A stretch of 5,883 bases of DNA from Thermoplasmata archaeon (GTDB lineage: Archaea > Thermoplasmatota > JAKEGO01), in assembly GCA_022615805.1 (NCBI GenBank), contig JAKEGO010000145.1, positions 1 to 5,883 on the forward strand. Reading direction: 5' to 3'. Positions 3,262 to 5,883 of this stretch are shown here, piece after piece. The translations under genes were made by a program, and so were the position numbers. How positions within the stretch are numbered: the first letter of the stretch is position 1; every line of letters starts with the position of its first letter. The notes beneath the pieces were generated by a model. The model saw only the letters and a list, made by a program, of their open reading frames with translations. It made no database searches and had not been told where the DNA came from.

Positions 3262-5883
3262 ATGCCGGGGAAGAAACGCTCTAATGCAGTTGCGGGGTCG
3301 TTCCGCGAGGCCCTTGAGAGGCACGTTTGGCTCTTCGATGGCATTCCGGACGGGATCACGGTCCTCGATCCGGACGGGACGGTCCTCTACGCCAACGAGG
3401 TGGTCGTCCGCAGGAGGGGCATCCCTCTGGAGCGCCTCGTCGGCCTTTCCGCCCTCGAGTTATACCCATCCTTCGAGCCGACGCCTGTGAGGGGGAGTCT
3501 CGAGGCACTCCGGAAGGGCCAGGTCCAGGAGTTAAGCGTATCGATACCGAGGGAAGGCGGGAGCAAGCTCCATTTCACGGTGACCGCCACGCCGATCCTC
3601 ATCGACGGCGTGTTCGTCGGCTCGTTCATCATCTCGAGGGACGTCTCCGACACTAGGCGGATCGAAGAGGAACTGGCCGAGAAGGAAAAGCTGTTCCGCG
3701 ACCTCGCCGACAACGCCCCCGTGGGCGTCGCCATAGTCCAGGACTACGAGATCAAGTACATCAACAGGGCTGGGGCCGCCATCGTCGGTTGCTCGGTCGA
3801 CGAGGTGCTCGCGTGGGGGCGCAGCGGATACCTCGACCACGTCCACCCGGACGACCTGCCGTTCATGCTCGAGCAGGCCCAGCGGAGACAGAGGTGCGAG
3901 AGGGATGTCGAGGACGATTACACGAGCAGGTACATCCACCGGTCCGGAGACATACGGTGGGTCGACAATACCATCACGGAGATCGTCCACAACGGCGCGC
4001 CGGCCATGCTGGCGATCCTTCTTGACGTCACGGAGCGCAGGGCCGCCGAGGAGGCCCTCAAGGAGAGCGAGGAGAGGTACAGGAGCCTCGTCGACCTCAG
4101 CCCGGACGCGGTCGTCATCCTTCAGGAGGGCATCTTCAGGTTCGTCAACAGGGAGTTCACCAGGCTCTTCGGGTACACGGAGAAGGACGTCAAAAAGGGC
4201 CTCAGCTTCATGAAGTTGGTCCGGGAGAAGGACGTCGAGGCGGTCAGGGACAGGTTCGAGGCGCGCCCCGCGGGAAAACCACTCGACCGGACGTTCTCCA
4301 TCGATATGGTGGCGAAGGACGGCGCCGTGATAGCGTGCGAGACGGCGGCCAGCCCCATCGAGCACGACGGGAGGCCCGCCGACCTCGTTGTCATCCGGGA
4401 CCTGAGGGAGAGGATCCTTGCGCAGCGCGCTCTCGAGCGCTCCGAGGAACAGTTCCGCGTCCTCTCGGAGGAGTCGCCGAGCATGGTCTTCCTCTACGAC
4501 TTTAAGAAGCTCGTCTACGTCAACCGGCGGGTCGTGGAGGTGACCGGTTACTCGATGGAGGAGCTCCTGGACCCCAGGCTGGACTTCATGGACCTCGTCC
4601 ACCCCGATTCCCGGGAGACCGTCGCCGAGGACCTCTCGAGGGCCGCCGCCGGGGAGGCCGCCTCGGGCGAGTACAGGATCGTAACCAGGGACGGGTCGGT
4701 CCTGGAGGTCGTCATCTCCTCCAGCATCGTGGACCTCGAGGGGGGGAAGGGGATCCTCGGGATAGCGACCGACGTCACCAAGATCAACGAGGCGAAGCGG
4801 AGTCTCGCATTCATCCAGGCGAGGTTCGAGTCCCTCGGCGACCGCTCGCCGAACATGATATTCATTTACGCCGGCGGCAGGGTGGCCTACGTCAACCAGC
4901 GCGGCATCGATGTAATGGGCTACTCCCGCGAGGAGTTCCTGGCCCCGGACTTCGACCTTATGTCCATCATCGCCCCCGAGCACCGCGCTCTCATATGCCA
5001 GAACCTCGCCAGGCACGCGCGGGGAGAGGACCTCGAGCAGTACGGGTACGCCATCCTGACCAAGGGCGGCGCCCGCCTGGACACGATGATCGCGACGAAG
5101 CTGGTCGAGTACGAGGGGGAGAGGGCGATCCTCGGCATCGTGACCGACATCACAGCACTGAGGTCGTCCGAGAGAGAGATGGCCGAGAGCGAGGAGCGCT
5201 TCAGGACCCTGTTCGAGCTCTCCGAGGAGACCATCGTGGTCCACGACCTCGAGGGGCGGATCCTCGAGGCGAACGGACGGGCGACGGAGGCGTTCGGGTT
5301 CGCGAGGGAGGAACTGCTCGAGATGAACATCGCGGACGTGCATCCTCCAGCGTCCAGGGGCGCGATGGCGGAGGCTCTGGAGAGGATCGCCGCCGGAGGC
5401 GCCGCCGCGATCGACGTCGAGCTCGCGCGAAGGGACGGCTCGACGTTCCCTGCGCACGTGTCGGCGGCCGCCATCCAGGTCCACGGGAAGACCGTGGTGC
5501 AGGCCATCGTCCACGACCTGACCGCCCGCAGGGCGGCCGAGGAGGCGCTCCAGAGGTCCGAAGAGTTCTACAGGACGACGATCGACGCCATGACCGACCC
5601 CATGCACATCGTCGACCGTGACCTGAACATCCTGCTGTTCAACCGCCCGCTGGTGGAATGGACCCGGCGGTACGGCATCGCCGCGGAGTTCGAGGGGGCG
5701 AACCTGCGCAGCGTGTTCCCCTTCCTGCCGTCGAGGGTGTGGGACGAGTACGCTGCCGTGTTCGCGGACGGGAAGCCGCTTTTCACGGTCGAGAGCACCG
5801 CACTCGGGGGGACCGAGCATACCACGCGCACCTCGAAGATCCCGGTCCTGGAAGCCGATGGGTCGGTGTCGCACGTCATCACC
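3262..5883 (+). CDS. Multi-PAS sensor protein, probably a histidine kinase; 3' end outside the window
   Basis: An uninterrupted frame of 874 codons runs to the window edge. It holds tandem PAS domains at about residues 20-133, 145-264, 270-390, 394-511, 519-633 and 643-761, with a seventh begun at 764. Each starts with a pattern such as SEERYRSLVDLSPDAVVIL. Most end with a PAC-type strand such as ILLDVTERRAAEEAL, leading through a charged helix into the next domain, as in signal helices. PAS2 and PAS4 contain VHPDD/VHPDS, and several have GYS/T plus an acidic residue after the first strands, as in PAS S-box families. There is no signal peptide or membrane segment, so the protein should sense cytosolic cues. 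No HisKA or ATPase domain is in view; kinase function is inferred from the architecture and the adjacent receiver gene. The ATG at 3262 is the first in-frame start after a TGA at 3238. No clear Shine-Dalgarno or TATA box precedes it. Ligands are unknown. Confidence 0.9.
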   Translation, partial: MPGKKRSNAVAGSFREALERHVWLFDGIPDGITVLDPDGTVLYANEVVVRRRGIPLERLVGLSALELYPSFEPTPVRGSLEALRKGQVQELSVSIPREGGSKLHFTVTATPILIDGVFVGSFIISRDVSDTRRIEEELAEKEKLFRDLADNAPVGVAIVQDYEIKYINRAGAAIVGCSVDEVLAWGRSGYLDHVHPDDLPFMLEQAQRRQRCERDVEDDYTSRYIHRSGDIRWVDNTITEIVHNGAPAMLAILLDVTERRAAEEALKESEERYRSLVDLSPDAVVILQEGIFRFVNREFTRLFGYTEKDVKKGLSFMKLVREKDVEAVRDRFEARPAGKPLDRTFSIDMVAKDGAVIACETAASPIEHDGRPADLVVIRDLRERILAQRALERSEEQFRVLSEESPSMVFLYDFKKLVYVNRRVVEVTGYSMEELLDPRLDFMDLVHPDSRETVAEDLSRAAAGEAASGEYRIVTRDGSVLEVVISSSIVDLEGGKGILGIATDVTKINEAKRSLAFIQARFESLGDRSPNMIFIYAGGRVAYVNQRGIDVMGYSREEFLAPDFDLMSIIAPEHRALICQNLARHARGEDLEQYGYAILTKGGARLDTMIATKLVEYEGERAILGIVTDITALRSSEREMAESEERFRTLFELSEETIVVHDLEGRILEANGRATEAFGFAREELLEMNIADVHPPASRGAMAEALERIAAGGAAAIDVELARRDGSTFPAHVSAAAIQVHGKTVVQAIVHDLTARRAAEEALQRSEEFYRTTIDAMTDPMHIVDRDLNILLFNRPLVEWTRRYGIAAEFEGANLRSVFPFLPSRVWDEYAAVFADGKPLFTVESTALGGTEHTTRTSKIPVLEADGSVSHVIT

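Overview
The window looks archaeal, most likely from a GC-rich euryarchaeal or Thermoplasmatota lineage such as the Methanomassiliicoccales. Three things point that way. Short A/T boxes sit at TATA-box distance (about 26-32 bp) upstream of start codons in otherwise GC-rich DNA. Shine-Dalgarno sequences are absent in front of these genes, as in leaderless transcripts. Arginine is often encoded by AGG, and a many-PAS sensor sits beside a receiver-only response regulator. The lineage is an inference from style, not from a marker gene.

Layout. Bases 12-334 (minus) are the decayed C-terminal end of an IS4-superfamily transposase, frameshifted near 219-223 and cut off at 335. At that point an unusual G-rich tract begins (338-413), with G-runs spaced 10-11 bp apart. 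Next come three identical 8-bp palindromes TACCGGTA exactly 28 bp apart (427, 455, 483). An intact Fic-family protein with its own C-terminal DNA-binding domain follows on the minus strand (523-1446). Its start region (1431-1512) carries six TATCGG/CCGATA hexamers in two copies of one arrangement 48 bp apart, again with a 28-bp internal spacing. Divergently on the plus strand is a membrane protein of the LPG-synthase-TM / YbhN / UPF0104 flippase-like family (1625-2620). Then come a receiver-only response regulator (2701-3180) and, 81 bases further, the start of a very large cytosolic multi-PAS sensor that runs off the right edge (3262-5883, at least 874 residues, six complete PAS domains and a seventh begun).

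How it fits together. The response regulator and PAS protein have no promoter-like sequence between them and probably form one signalling operon: a phosphorelay whose kinase domain would lie beyond the window. The Fic gene looks like a self-contained, self-regulated unit. It encodes a complete AMPylation motif, a class II inhibitory motif and a DNA-binding tail, and related palindromic boxes with the same 28-bp spacing flank it on both sides. This boxed Fic gene is the most interesting part of the window. The membrane protein appears to be transcribed on its own from a leaderless promoter and stops just before a T-run.
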